Assembly: GCA_007827375.1 (NCBI GenBank)
Contig: VISH01000002.1
Span: 1,699,001 to 1,763,000, forward strand
Source: Alteromonadaceae bacterium 2753L.S.0a.02
GTDB lineage: Bacteria > Pseudomonadota > Gammaproteobacteria > Pseudomonadales > Cellvibrionaceae
Length of the DNA stretch: 64,000 nt
Reading direction: 5' to 3'
A model generated the notes under the pieces. It searched no databases. It saw nothing but the letters and a program-made list of their open reading frames with translations, and had not been told where the DNA came from. Both the position numbers and the translations under genes were made by a program. Shown here piece by piece: positions 25,370 to 33,281 of the stretch. Within the stretch, counting starts at the first letter, position 1. Each line of letters begins with the position of its first letter.

Positions 25370-27457
25370 ATGATCGACAACAATATTATCCAGTCGCTGG
25401 GTGCGGGTTCAGGAATTGACACTAACAGTCTCACCAAGCAGCTCACACAAATTGAACGAGCTGCGCCGCAAAACAGAATTGATACAAAACGTGAAAAAGC
25501 CGAAACCCAGATTTCAGATTTTGGCTTGATTAGCAGCGCGCTTGCCACCCTTCAAGATGCCGCAAAAGAATTGACTGATCCAGAAGGTATGTTCAGTAAA
25601 ACGGCATCGTTTACCGAAAGCAATGCTTTGGTACCCACCGAGCTTGGCACCGAGGTGCAGCCGGGTAGCTACAACTTTACCGTAGAAGATATTGCCAGCT
25701 CGCAATCTTTAACCTCCACCAGTTTCAGCTCAAAAAGTGACGCGGTTGGCGAAGGCGTTCTCACCTTCCGATTTGGTTCGGCCTCTGTGGATGGCGCGGG
25801 GGCAATGCTGACCACAAATGGGTTTGACCAGGATCTCGAAGCTGAAGAGGTTCAGATTACCATTGACAGCTCTAATAACACCCTGGAAGGTTTACGGGAT
25901 GCCATTAACGATGCCGATTTCGGCGTGCAGGCCAGTATCGTTAATGATGGCCAGAATGGTTATGTGCTGCAAATTACCGCTGAATCCGGAGTTAATAATC
26001 AGCTGGAAATATCAGTCGCTGAGGCTGGTGGTTCGCCTACTGACAATGACGATAGTGGCCTATCACGATTCACTTTCAACGAAACCGCATCGCAACTCAT
26101 TCAAAAACAGGCTGGGGCTGATGCGCACCTCACCCTGAATGGTCTTGATATTTACCGGGAATCCAACAGCATTGACGATATTGTTGAAGGTTTGAAAATG
26201 GATGTTCTCCAGGCAGCGCCTGGCGAAACTGTGACGATTACGGTTTCAGAAGACAAAGCATACGCCGAGCAAAAAATTCGCGATTTTGTAGAAGCTTACA
26301 ATTTGTTTTTAGAAGCTATAGAACCGGCTGTAGGAACTACTGAACAGGAAAATGAAGACGGCGATACCGTTCAGGTTACCGGCTCTCTAGCCACCGATGC
26401 CCTAGCTAAATCTATGCTTTCGCAAGTTAAATCGGTCATCGCCAGCGCAATTCCGGGGTTGAGTGATTCCAACTTTACCTCCTTGGGCGCGATTGGTATT
26501 CGCACGGAGTTGGACGGCTCAATCAGTATTAACGAAAAAACTTTTTCCAGTGCAATTGAAGATAATTTTGAAGATGTTCAAAAACTTTTTGCCCCTAATA
26601 CCGCGACCAGTGACAACGGTATTTACATTAACAGTTACAACGATAACACCCTAGCCGGTGAGTACGACGTGGTGGTTACCACTCAGCCGAGTAAAGGCAG
26701 TTATCAGGGCAATGCGTTAGGCGGTATAACGGCGTTCCCAAATTTTGACAGCACGGGTCAACTGTACGAATTTACCATTCAGGTGGATGGCTACACATCC
26801 AGCACGCTTACGCTGGCTGACGATGTATATGCTTCTCAAGACGACGTTGCGGAGGCCTTGCAAACCTTAATTAATGCCGATTCCACGCTCTCTGCGAAAG
26901 GGGCTTCGGTTACCGTAGAATATGACAGCGATAATAATCGGTTTGATATCACCTCAAATAAATATGGCGCGAGTTCTAACGTGTCTATTACCGCTGCCAG
27001 CACAAATTTGGTGGATGATTTTGGTTTGTTGGTACAAACAGGCACGGCCGGAACTACCGCTGCTGGGACCATCAACGGTGTATCGGCGTTTGGCTCCGGC
27101 AATGTGTTGTTACCGGCGCTGGGCCAACCTGGCGAAGGTCTGGCATTGGTGATTGGAGAATCTGCCACGTCGGCAACTGTAAACTTTTCCCGTGGTTTTG
27201 CTGGTGAGATGGAAGCGCTCATTGATGAGTTTTTGGGCAGTAACGGTTTGATTGCAGCGCGGGAAACGAATCTTGAAGATTCCCTTGATAAACTCGACGA
27301 CGAACAGGAATCTCTCGATCGCCGCATGAGCGCGTATGAAGAGCGACTGATTAATCAATTCATTTCAATGGAGCGCATTCTTTCCAGCTTGAATACATCC
27401 GGTGGGTTCATCGAAAACCTGATAGATTCATTGCCCTTTACTGCAAAACGCGATTAA
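25370..27457 (+). CDS. fliD: Flagellar filament cap protein
   Basis: 695 aa hook-associated protein 2. The N-terminus IIQSLGAGSGIDTNSLTKQL (about 5-24) is the FliD_N signature. The C-terminal region ends with a coiled coil (EQESLDRRMSAYEERLINQF, about 645-664) and the SLNTSGGFIENLI tail. It is longer than the usual 440-480 aa: a segment of about 190 residues after residue 410, containing GEYDVVVTTQPSKGSYQG and a hook-IN-like repeat, is inserted before the C-terminal helix. GGAGAAGG lies just before the ATG. Confidence 0.95.
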   Translation: MIDNNIIQSLGAGSGIDTNSLTKQLTQIERAAPQNRIDTKREKAETQISDFGLISSALATLQDAAKELTDPEGMFSKTASFTESNALVPTELGTEVQPGSYNFTVEDIASSQSLTSTSFSSKSDAVGEGVLTFRFGSASVDGAGAMLTTNGFDQDLEAEEVQITIDSSNNTLEGLRDAINDADFGVQASIVNDGQNGYVLQITAESGVNNQLEISVAEAGGSPTDNDDSGLSRFTFNETASQLIQKQAGADAHLTLNGLDIYRESNSIDDIVEGLKMDVLQAAPGETVTITVSEDKAYAEQKIRDFVEAYNLFLEAIEPAVGTTEQENEDGDTVQVTGSLATDALAKSMLSQVKSVIASAIPGLSDSNFTSLGAIGIRTELDGSISINEKTFSSAIEDNFEDVQKLFAPNTATSDNGIYINSYNDNTLAGEYDVVVTTQPSKGSYQGNALGGITAFPNFDSTGQLYEFTIQVDGYTSSTLTLADDVYASQDDVAEALQTLINADSTLSAKGASVTVEYDSDNNRFDITSNKYGASSNVSITAASTNLVDDFGLLVQTGTAGTTAAGTINGVSAFGSGNVLLPALGQPGEGLALVIGESATSATVNFSRGFAGEMEALIDEFLGSNGLIAARETNLEDSLDKLDDEQESLDRRMSAYEERLINQFISMERILSSLNTSGGFIENLIDSLPFTAKRD

Positions 27458-27535
27458 TTTTGGCAGCGATAAACGAATTGGTTCTTTGTTATTATCTGCA
27501 TTGGCGTTAACAATAAAGAGTATGTGAAATTATCT

Positions 27536-27562
27536 TAAAGATGCCACGCTAACCGCCGATAA
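27536..27562 (+). promoter_or_regulatory. Sigma-28 (FliA) promoter upstream of fliS
   Basis: TAAAGATG, 11 nt, GCCGATAA: a perfect -10, exact spacing and TAAAG in the -35. It is 44 bp upstream of the fliS GTG and downstream of the fliD stop, so fliS and its followers can be transcribed independently of fliC-flaG-fliD. Confidence 0.88.
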
Positions 27563-27606
27563 ACTAAGTAACTCCCCTTGAATCGGTTGGAAAAGAAGAG
27601 GTTATT

Positions 27607-27984
27607 GTGAACTCGCAATTTGCAGTAGATTCCTACGCTAAAGTCCATCGCCATGCTAACGTCGAAGTTGCATCACCCCATAAACTTATCGACATGTTAT
27701 ACGAAGGTGCGCTGGAAAGAATTACCCAGGCCAAAGGTGCCATTCAATATAAAAATATTGAACTACGCGGCAAAAAAATTAACTCTGCTATCGAAATTAT
27801 CGGCGGTTTGCGCATGAACCTCGACCACGAAAAAGGTGGCGAAATCTCACAAAACCTCGATGCGCTCTATGTTTATATCCAAAATATCCTCTCCAAAGCA
27901 CATCGCAATGGTGATGTTGAATTGCTAGACGAAGCCTATACGCTGGTGGCAGATATGAGGGATGCCTGGCAGCAAATAGCCTAA
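27607..27984 (+). CDS. fliS: Flagellin export chaperone FliS
   Basis: 125 aa from a GTG with AAGAGG upstream. The family core is SYAKVHRHANVEVASPHKLI (about 9-28), DMLYEGALERITQAKGAI, GLRMNLDHEKGGEISQNLDALYVY. FliS binds the flagellin C-terminus in the cytoplasm and prevents early polymerisation. It follows fliD at 149 bp with its own sigma-28 promoter. Confidence 0.95.
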   Translation: MNSQFAVDSYAKVHRHANVEVASPHKLIDMLYEGALERITQAKGAIQYKNIELRGKKINSAIEIIGGLRMNLDHEKGGEISQNLDALYVYIQNILSKAHRNGDVELLDEAYTLVADMRDAWQQIA

Positions 27985-28291
27985 TACAAATCGCGTGGCG
28001 ATTTCTGGAACGCCGCCGTAGGCAGCTCGGGGACGGTTGCATTCGCAACCTGCGGGAACGCTACTCGAGGGTGGCTTCTGGAACACTTCGCAGCTGGGAG
28101 AGCAAAAGCCTCTATTGTTATTTCACGATGCCGGTATCTTCCGCGTTGGTTTTGACTGGAGGGTTTCGAAGCTGGCGGCGTTCATCTCATAAATAAGCGT
28201 TACTAATTTATTGGCATTGCTCCTGCATTATCCCCTCCACGATTAAAATTCCGGCATTTTTTTGCCGCTTTATGTTTTGAAGGAGGTAGCC
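27985..28291 (+). repeat. Spacer with repeat copy A (stem-loop element) after fliS
   Basis: 307 bp without a gene. Directly after the fliS stop begins a block of about 50 bp (GCGATTTCTGGAACGCC ... GGCAGCTCGGGGACG) that aligns, by eye at about 70 percent, with the block directly after the second fliS-family gene at 28668. Copy A then forms GGTTGC-ATTC-GCAACC (about 28033-28048). CTTCTGGAACACTTC further on partly repeats the block again. The last 100 bp has nothing I can name until the AAGGAGG before 28292. Confidence 0.55.
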
Positions 28292-28666
28292 ATGTCTGTG
28301 GCCCCGACCAATGCTGCTCACATCATGGAAAAAAACGCCAATGAGATGACAGCGCATCAGGTAATTTCGTTGTTGCTCACCGGCGCACTGGAGCGTGTTT
28401 CACAGGCGAAGGCGTGTGTGCGTGATGGTAATGAGCAGGATAAAATTGTTCTTATGAAAAAAATTATCGGCATTATTAACGGCTTGCGACAAAGCCTGAA
28501 TATGGATGCTGGTGGCGATATCGCTGTCAACCTAGACAAGCTCTACAGCTACATGACAGAGCGCTTGCAAGGCTGCAAGGAAACGGAAGAGATGTTGGTG
28601 TTGAGTGAAGTGGGCAAGCTCATCAAAAACGTTCAGGAAGGCTGGGAGGCAATTGCGCCTCTCTAA
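28292..28666 (+). CDS. Second FliS-family protein
   Basis: 124 aa. ATG 28292 has an ideal AAGGAGG upstream. It keeps the FliS layout (HQVISLLLTGALERVSQAKA, then GIINGLRQSLNMDAGGDIAVNLDKLYSYM) but lacks the N-terminal YxxV..a..asPhkLI segment that contacts flagellin in FliS. It is clearly a diverged paralogue of the gene before it. Pseudomonas also has a second small chaperone-like gene here. It may serve another export substrate or act as a regulator of FliS. Confidence 0.88.
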   Translation: MSVAPTNAAHIMEKNANEMTAHQVISLLLTGALERVSQAKACVRDGNEQDKIVLMKKIIGIINGLRQSLNMDAGGDIAVNLDKLYSYMTERLQGCKETEEMLVLSEVGKLIKNVQEGWEAIAPL

Positions 28667-28931
28667 AAATCCCTGAGCGATTTTTGGAAGGTCGCGTTAG
28701 GCGCCTCGGGAACGCTTGAGCTTCGCTCAGGCAGGCGTACGATCACCCCGATTCCCGCAGGCCGCACTGCAGCCGTTCTCGCGTCGGCGTCAAGCCGGCG
28801 ATCCCGAAGCCGCCATTGGCGGCGCACTACAAATTCGTTTGAAAAACGAATTTGTATCTTAAGTTTCCCCAACACCCGCCGTTAAATAAAACAACGCTGT
28901 TTTATGCTTAACGTCGTATGTTGGTGAACCT
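28667..28931 (+). repeat. Spacer with repeat copy B and a long perfect palindrome
   Basis: It begins with the same block as after fliS (GAGCGATTTTTGGAAGG ... GGCGCCTCGGGAACG). The stem-loop at the matching place is GCTTGAGC-TTC-GCTCAGGC: a different sequence that still pairs (one G-T). A GC-rich inverted-repeat-rich stretch follows (28741-28827). At 28828-28856 a perfect 13-bp inverted repeat (TACAAATTCGTTT, loop GAA, then its complement) lies upstream of the fliT-like gene. Confidence 0.55.
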
Positions 28932-29231
28932 ATGTCTGTTGTTTGTTCTGCTCAGTTTTTATTGATTCGCGCGCGTCGGGAATTGCAGAAATCTTTTCGC
29001 GAGCAAGATTGGGATGCTCTGCGAAATTGGGATACCAAATTAGGGGAGTATCTAAGTCTGGCTTTTGAAGACCCCAATCGCGATACCGTGGCATTGGTTG
29101 AGGAAATGGAAACTGTTCTCAAGCTTTACGCTGAAATAGTGGCACATTTACCGGAGCAAACCAGCCGTGAAGCTCAGCTGTTACGAGCCGTTCCGAATCC
29201 GAGGCGAGTGCGCCCCGACGAGAATCATTAA
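28932..29231 (+). CDS. FliT-like small helical protein (putative flagellar chaperone)
   Basis: 99 aa. Position after the fliS genes and before fleQ matches the fliT-like gene of Pseudomonas. The sequence is mostly helical (LLIRARRELQKSFREQDW, then VEEMETVLKLYAEIVAHL) with a W-D-A-L-R-N-W-D segment, as in small type III chaperones, but sequence identity to FliT is not obvious. FliT binds FliD and, in enterics, FlhDC. A T-run terminator follows at 29238. Confidence 0.6.
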   Translation: MSVVCSAQFLLIRARRELQKSFREQDWDALRNWDTKLGEYLSLAFEDPNRDTVALVEEMETVLKLYAEIVAHLPEQTSREAQLLRAVPNPRRVRPDENH

Positions 29232-29237
29232 ATGTTC

Positions 29238-29264
29238 AACACACCTGTTTCGATGTGTTTTTTT
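29238..29264 (+). terminator. Candidate terminator after the fliT-like gene
   Basis: AACACA, 10-nt loop, TGTGTT followed by five more T. The stem is short but the T-run is good, and it lies 7 bp after the stop codon, before fleQ's own upstream region. Confidence 0.55.
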
Positions 29265-29596
29265 GATATGCATTAAACCTTCAGAGGTTTGCACTACCCA
29301 CTTTTTTTTCATTAGTGCCGCTCATTAAATAACCAAGATGAGCTTTGTGGACACAGTTCACAGTGTTTGGCGCGTTAAACTGTTCGCGTGTCATACACTT
29401 CATCCAATCACTGTTCTAAGCCTCTGAAATTCCAAAGATAAATGGTCTAAGAAACCTGGCGCCGGAAATTTGACCCTTGGCAATTTGTTGACTATTACTT
29501 AGGGGGTTCCTGGCACCAATCGCGTCGTGTCAATTTATAGTCGGAGAATTTCAACTGCTCGCCCGCTGCCGTTCGAGCTCGTTTGGGAAAGATTGA
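29265..29596. promoter_or_regulatory. fleQ upstream region
   Basis: 332 bp between the terminator and fleQ. A perfect hairpin AAACCT-TCAG-AGGTTT is at 29275-29290. I see no convincing sigma-54 or sigma-28 promoter: the TTGGCAATTTGTTGAC near 29480 has the wrong spacing. A sigma-70 promoter is expected for the master regulator but I cannot place it. Confidence 0.4.
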
Positions 29597-31030
29597 ATGC
29601 TAAATGAACAAGAAATATTGTTGATCGAAGATGACGCCACTATCCGTCGCGATTTTCAGGTAATTTTCGATTTTATCGGCGAGCCTTTAGAAACGTTAAG
29701 CTTCGATGAATTCATACAGAAGCGCGTCAATAATACGCGCGCAGCTGGTATGGTTGTGTTGGGGCAATCCAAAAAAATGCCGGCTCTGCAACAAATTCTC
29801 AGTGAGTTGCAACAAAGCTGCGATTACTCGCCAGTGGTACTTTTAGGTGACCACGAGACTCCCGACGATAACTGGGATCCGTACTTAAAGCACATGGTGA
29901 TAGATCACATAACGGTTCCGGTATGCTACAACACGCTGACCAATGTGATTCACCGAGCGCAACGTTACAACGAAGCGCGTCGCCTTGCCGCAGGTGATGA
30001 AAAACGTCCGGTGCATTTATTTCGCAGTTTAGTGGGAACCAGCCGACAGATTCAGGCGGTTCGCTCGATGATGTCTCAAGTGGCCGATAAAGACGTTACA
30101 GTTTTAATCGAAGGCGAATCCGGCACAGGTAAAGAAGTGGTTGCACGGAATTTACACTACCATTCATCCCGTCGCGACAAGCCTTTCGTGCCCGTTAACT
30201 GTGGTGCAATACCCGCAGAACTTTTGGAAAGCGAATTATTTGGCCATGAAAAAGGCGCGTTTACCGGGGCGATAAATGCCCGTGCTGGTCGTTTCGAGCT
30301 GGCGGAGGGTGGAACTTTATTTCTCGACGAAATCGGCGATATGCCGCTTCATATGCAGGTAAAAATCTTGCGGGTTCTACAGGAAAAAACCTTTGAGCGA
30401 GTCGGGGGCAATCGTACCTTTAATACCAACGTACGTATTATTGCAGCAACGCACCGCAATCTCGAACAAATGATTGAGACCGGTAAATTTCGAGAAGATT
30501 TGTACTACCGTTTAAATGTATTTCCGATAGAAATGCCCTCATTGCGTGAGCGAGCCGAAGATATTCCCTTGTTAATTCAAGAATTAATTTCACGACTGGA
30601 AAGTGAAAAACGCGGTTCAGTGCGTTTCAACAGCGCTGCAGTCATGTCGTTGTGCAATCACCCCTGGCAGGGTAATGTGCGGGAGCTTGCCAACCTCGTA
30701 GAGCGTATGGCTATTATGAAACCTTATGGAATCGTCGGTGTGCAGGATTTACCTCAGAAATATCGCCATGGCGATGTGCCGGACGTCGATTCGTTTGAGC
30801 CTATTGTGGAAGAGGCCCGTAAACCAACCGTAGTTGCCGAAGGAGATATTGCCCTTCTTCCCGAAAGCGGTATCGATTTAAAAGAATATATTGCTGGGTT
30901 GGAACAGAGCCTGATTCAGCAGGCGCTTGATAACACCGGTGGTGTGGTGGCTCGCGCAGCGGAACAGCTAGCAATTCGGCGCACAACGCTCGTTGAAAAA
31001 ATGCGCAAATACGGGCTGCAGCGCGGTTAA
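29597..31030 (+). CDS. fleQ: Sigma-54-dependent flagellar master regulator FleQ
   Basis: 477 aa. The N-terminal FleQ domain (about 5-125) is receiver-like but lacks the phosphoacceptor Asp (VVLGQ at the usual place). The AAA+ domain has Walker A GESGTGKE (173-180), the sigma-54-contact loop GAFTGA (220-225) and Walker B GTLFLDEIGD (239-248). The C-terminal Fis-type helix-turn-helix is VVARAAEQLAIRRTTLVEKM. FleQ turns on sigma-54 flagellar operons and in pseudomonads binds cyclic di-GMP. The likely targets in this window are the sigma-54 promoters at 22491, 33230, 36636, 56963 and 58667. Confidence 0.94.
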   Translation: MLNEQEILLIEDDATIRRDFQVIFDFIGEPLETLSFDEFIQKRVNNTRAAGMVVLGQSKKMPALQQILSELQQSCDYSPVVLLGDHETPDDNWDPYLKHMVIDHITVPVCYNTLTNVIHRAQRYNEARRLAAGDEKRPVHLFRSLVGTSRQIQAVRSMMSQVADKDVTVLIEGESGTGKEVVARNLHYHSSRRDKPFVPVNCGAIPAELLESELFGHEKGAFTGAINARAGRFELAEGGTLFLDEIGDMPLHMQVKILRVLQEKTFERVGGNRTFNTNVRIIAATHRNLEQMIETGKFREDLYYRLNVFPIEMPSLRERAEDIPLLIQELISRLESEKRGSVRFNSAAVMSLCNHPWQGNVRELANLVERMAIMKPYGIVGVQDLPQKYRHGDVPDVDSFEPIVEEARKPTVVAEGDIALLPESGIDLKEYIAGLEQSLIQQALDNTGGVVARAAEQLAIRRTTLVEKMRKYGLQRG

Positions 31031-31118
31031 AAATTAGTTATTATTCGCGGTTTCCTATTGCATCGCCGATTCCTGGCGGGTGCATTTTCAATACCGTTAA
31101 CCCAGCGAGTGATATTTA

Positions 31119-32222
31119 ATGAGCCTTGCGGATCGCGTTCTTTCTGTTAATAACGATCTTCCCATTCGAACCCAACTCCCCGTGCACAGTGGCAAAGTGC
31201 GCTCGGTATATTGGTTGACTGAAACCGATAGCAAGCGCTTAATCGCGGAACATGGCTACAAGGTTTCCGCCGATGCGCCTCTAGCTATTATGGTTATCAG
31301 CGACCGTATATCTGCGTTTGATTGTATCTGGCATGGTGAAGGCGGTATGAACGGGGTTCCCGGTAAAGGCGCCGCACTTAACGCGATATCCAATCATTGG
31401 TTCCGCCTGTTCCGCAACAGGCAACTCGCTAACAGCCATATTCTGGATATTCCGCACCCCTTTGTCTGGATTGTGCAGAAGGCTCGTCCGGTTATGATCG
31501 AAGCGATCTGCCGTCAATACATTACCGGTTCTATGTGGCGCTCATACACCAAGGGAGAGCGCGAATTCTGTGGTATCCAATTACCAGAAGGTTTACAGAA
31601 AGATCAGAAGCTGCCTGAGCTTCTGATTACCCCATCCACAAAAGGTATTTTGAAGGGGATTCCCGGTGTTCCCGAAGCGGATGATGTCAATATTACACGT
31701 GCAAACATTGAGCAGAATTTTGCGGCCTTCAATTTTCGGAGCCTTGGCGATATCGATGTATACGAAAAGCTGTTGCGGGAAGGTTTTGATGTCATTACCG
31801 AAGAGCTCGCCAAGCTCGATCAAATATTTGTCGATACCAAGTTTGAATTTGGCTATGTCACTAACGATCAAGGTGAGCAGGAACTGATTTACATGGATGA
31901 GGTGGGAACACCCGATTCCTCACGTATTTGGGATGGTTCGAACTACCGTCAGGGCAAGGTGATCGAAAAATCCAAGGAAGAATTTCGCCAGCAGTTGCTC
32001 AATTATTTTCCCGACCCAGATATTTTATTAAATAAAGATAGAATGCCCGAACGTGCTGAGCTGGCGCGATCGAATGCCTTGCCTGAAGACATTCTGATGC
32101 AGGTATCAAAGACCTATACCGATATTGCCGAAAAAATTACTGGTGAAAAATTACAGCTTTCTGCGAATCCCAAGGCAGAAATTATCGATATTCTAAGTGA
32201 GAAATACAGCCTGATTGTATAA
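31119..32222 (+). CDS. purC: Phosphoribosylaminoimidazole-succinocarboxamide synthase (long form)
   Basis: 367 aa. It makes SAICAR from CAIR, aspartate and ATP in purine synthesis. VHSGKVRSVY is the nucleotide-binding start, VISDRISAFDCIW and GKGAALNAISNHWF are signature segments, and LDQIFVDTKFEFGY and YMDEVGTPDSSRIW hold the conserved substrate residues. At 367 aa it is the long type seen in Vibrio-like gammaproteobacteria, not the 235-aa type. No other purine gene is near; it interrupts the usual fleQ-fleS order. Confidence 0.94.
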   Translation: MSLADRVLSVNNDLPIRTQLPVHSGKVRSVYWLTETDSKRLIAEHGYKVSADAPLAIMVISDRISAFDCIWHGEGGMNGVPGKGAALNAISNHWFRLFRNRQLANSHILDIPHPFVWIVQKARPVMIEAICRQYITGSMWRSYTKGEREFCGIQLPEGLQKDQKLPELLITPSTKGILKGIPGVPEADDVNITRANIEQNFAAFNFRSLGDIDVYEKLLREGFDVITEELAKLDQIFVDTKFEFGYVTNDQGEQELIYMDEVGTPDSSRIWDGSNYRQGKVIEKSKEEFRQQLLNYFPDPDILLNKDRMPERAELARSNALPEDILMQVSKTYTDIAEKITGEKLQLSANPKAEIIDILSEKYSLIV

Positions 32223-32337
32223 GCGCTTAGGTCACAATTCACTAGAGTCTAATCCGAAACGCTGACCGCCTGTGAAATAATAAGCGGCAGGCCCCACTTA
32301 ATTAGGTACAATCAGGCCGACCCGTTGTCATTTCCCG

Positions 32338-32386
32338 ACGGTGTCGCGGCCAGTAGCGGTAATAATTGGCTACACCGTTGTAGCCA
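32338..32386 (+). promoter_or_regulatory. Two mutually exclusive stem-loops upstream of 32443
   Basis: TGGCTAC (32367-32373), 6-nt loop, GTAGCCA (32380-32386) forms a perfect stem. Alternatively ACGGTGT (32338-32344) pairs with ACACCGT (32372-32378), which uses part of the first stem and its loop. Competing stems can be an attenuator, but there is no T-run and no leader peptide I can identify. Confidence 0.35.
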
Positions 32387-32442
32387 GGCCGCATTGTGGT
32401 AGCTTTCGTCAATAATAATATTAACTCCATTAGGAGACGATT

Positions 32443-33069
32443 ATGCCCAGATATACCCTTGGTAGTGCCCAAATCAAAATCCTGGTAGTTATCGGCATTT
32501 GCGCGCTTGCAGTGGCGTACGCCATTTTTAAAGGTACCAAACAACCTGCGCCGCCAGCACCGCTGGTGCCCGTCGCTAGCAACCCTGCAACTGCGCCTGT
32601 GCCCGGTAAACCCCCGAAGCTGGTGCCTTTGACCCCAAATAAACCTGCTGCTGGCAAAAATGCTGTCGCTGCGCAGGGTAGCGAAGAAAACGCTGAAGAC
32701 GACGCTCAGGAACCGAGCCCGGAGCAAAAAACCTATGAAAAGGCAGCGGAAGTTTTCGATGGCGAGTCAGTGGATGATGAGTGGGCGCCACAGTATCAGG
32801 AAGAAATCACAACCATGTTTGGCGATGCAGAAGCGCTTTCCCAGGTGAGTGTGAACAGTATCGAATGCCGTACCAGTATGTGTAGGGTGGTGGTGTTTAC
32901 CCCCACACTGGTAGAAGCGAATCAACTCAACAGCGTGTTCTACGCCACCATTGGTAACTACAAGGGAGGAATTTTTAAAAATAGCAACATTATGGGGTTG
33001 AACAACTTTGCCAACGGCGTTACCGCGCTTTACATTGCCAAACCTGGCACCGAACTGTCTTTGTTTTAG
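32443..33069 (+). CDS. Membrane-anchored protein of unknown function
   Basis: 208 aa. One membrane segment (ILVVIGICALAVAYAIF, about 13-29) with an N-terminus starting MPRYTLG, then a Pro/Ala-rich linker (about 33-75), an acidic stretch, and a C-terminal domain of about 100 residues with a Cys pair (ECRTSMCRVVVF, about 146-157). I do not recognise a named family. The linker and Cys pair suggest that the C-terminal domain lies in the periplasm. GGAGACGA precedes the ATG. Its place between purC and fleS may be accidental. Confidence 0.75.
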   Translation: MPRYTLGSAQIKILVVIGICALAVAYAIFKGTKQPAPPAPLVPVASNPATAPVPGKPPKLVPLTPNKPAAGKNAVAAQGSEENAEDDAQEPSPEQKTYEKAAEVFDGESVDDEWAPQYQEEITTMFGDAEALSQVSVNSIECRTSMCRVVVFTPTLVEANQLNSVFYATIGNYKGGIFKNSNIMGLNNFANGVTALYIAKPGTELSLF

Positions 33070-33112
33070 TTGCCCCCTCAATTGTTAGCGTTGGCTCAAT
33101 AATCTTCCCAGG

Positions 33113-33134
33113 TTCGGCGTGGTAGCACGCCGAA
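33113..33134 (+). terminator. Hairpin after the 32443 gene
   Basis: TTCGGCGTG, loop GTAG, CACGCCGAA: a perfect 9-bp stem 44 bp after the stop codon. It has no T-run, so it may act with Rho or as mRNA 3' protection. Confidence 0.5.
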
Positions 33135-33229
33135 ATACCACATCTCCAAAAACGTCAATTCGTCGGCGCTCATCTCTTCTTTTTAAATGCTCATCCTGTA
33201 AGTCATTGATAATTAATAAATAGTTTAGC

Positions 33230-33245
33230 TGGCATTGCACTTGCT
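33230..33245 (+). promoter_or_regulatory. Sigma-54 promoter of fleSR
   Basis: TGGCAT, 5 nt, TTGCT with exact GG-N10-GC spacing. Transcription would start near 33256, which rules out the GTG at 33258 as the normal fleS start and favours ATG 33282. In Pseudomonas fleSR is likewise activated by FleQ with sigma-54. Confidence 0.85.
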
Positions 33246-33281
33246 AAATAGGCTTTAGTGTCGATTAAGAGTGTCGAATTA

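Noticed and set aside
25237..25419. 60-codon open frame between flaG and fliD
   Set aside because: Runs into fliD in another frame, no ribosome site, no recognisable content.
29475..29495. TTGGCAATTTGTTGAC before fleQ as a sigma-54 promoter
   Set aside because: No GC at the -12 position with correct spacing.
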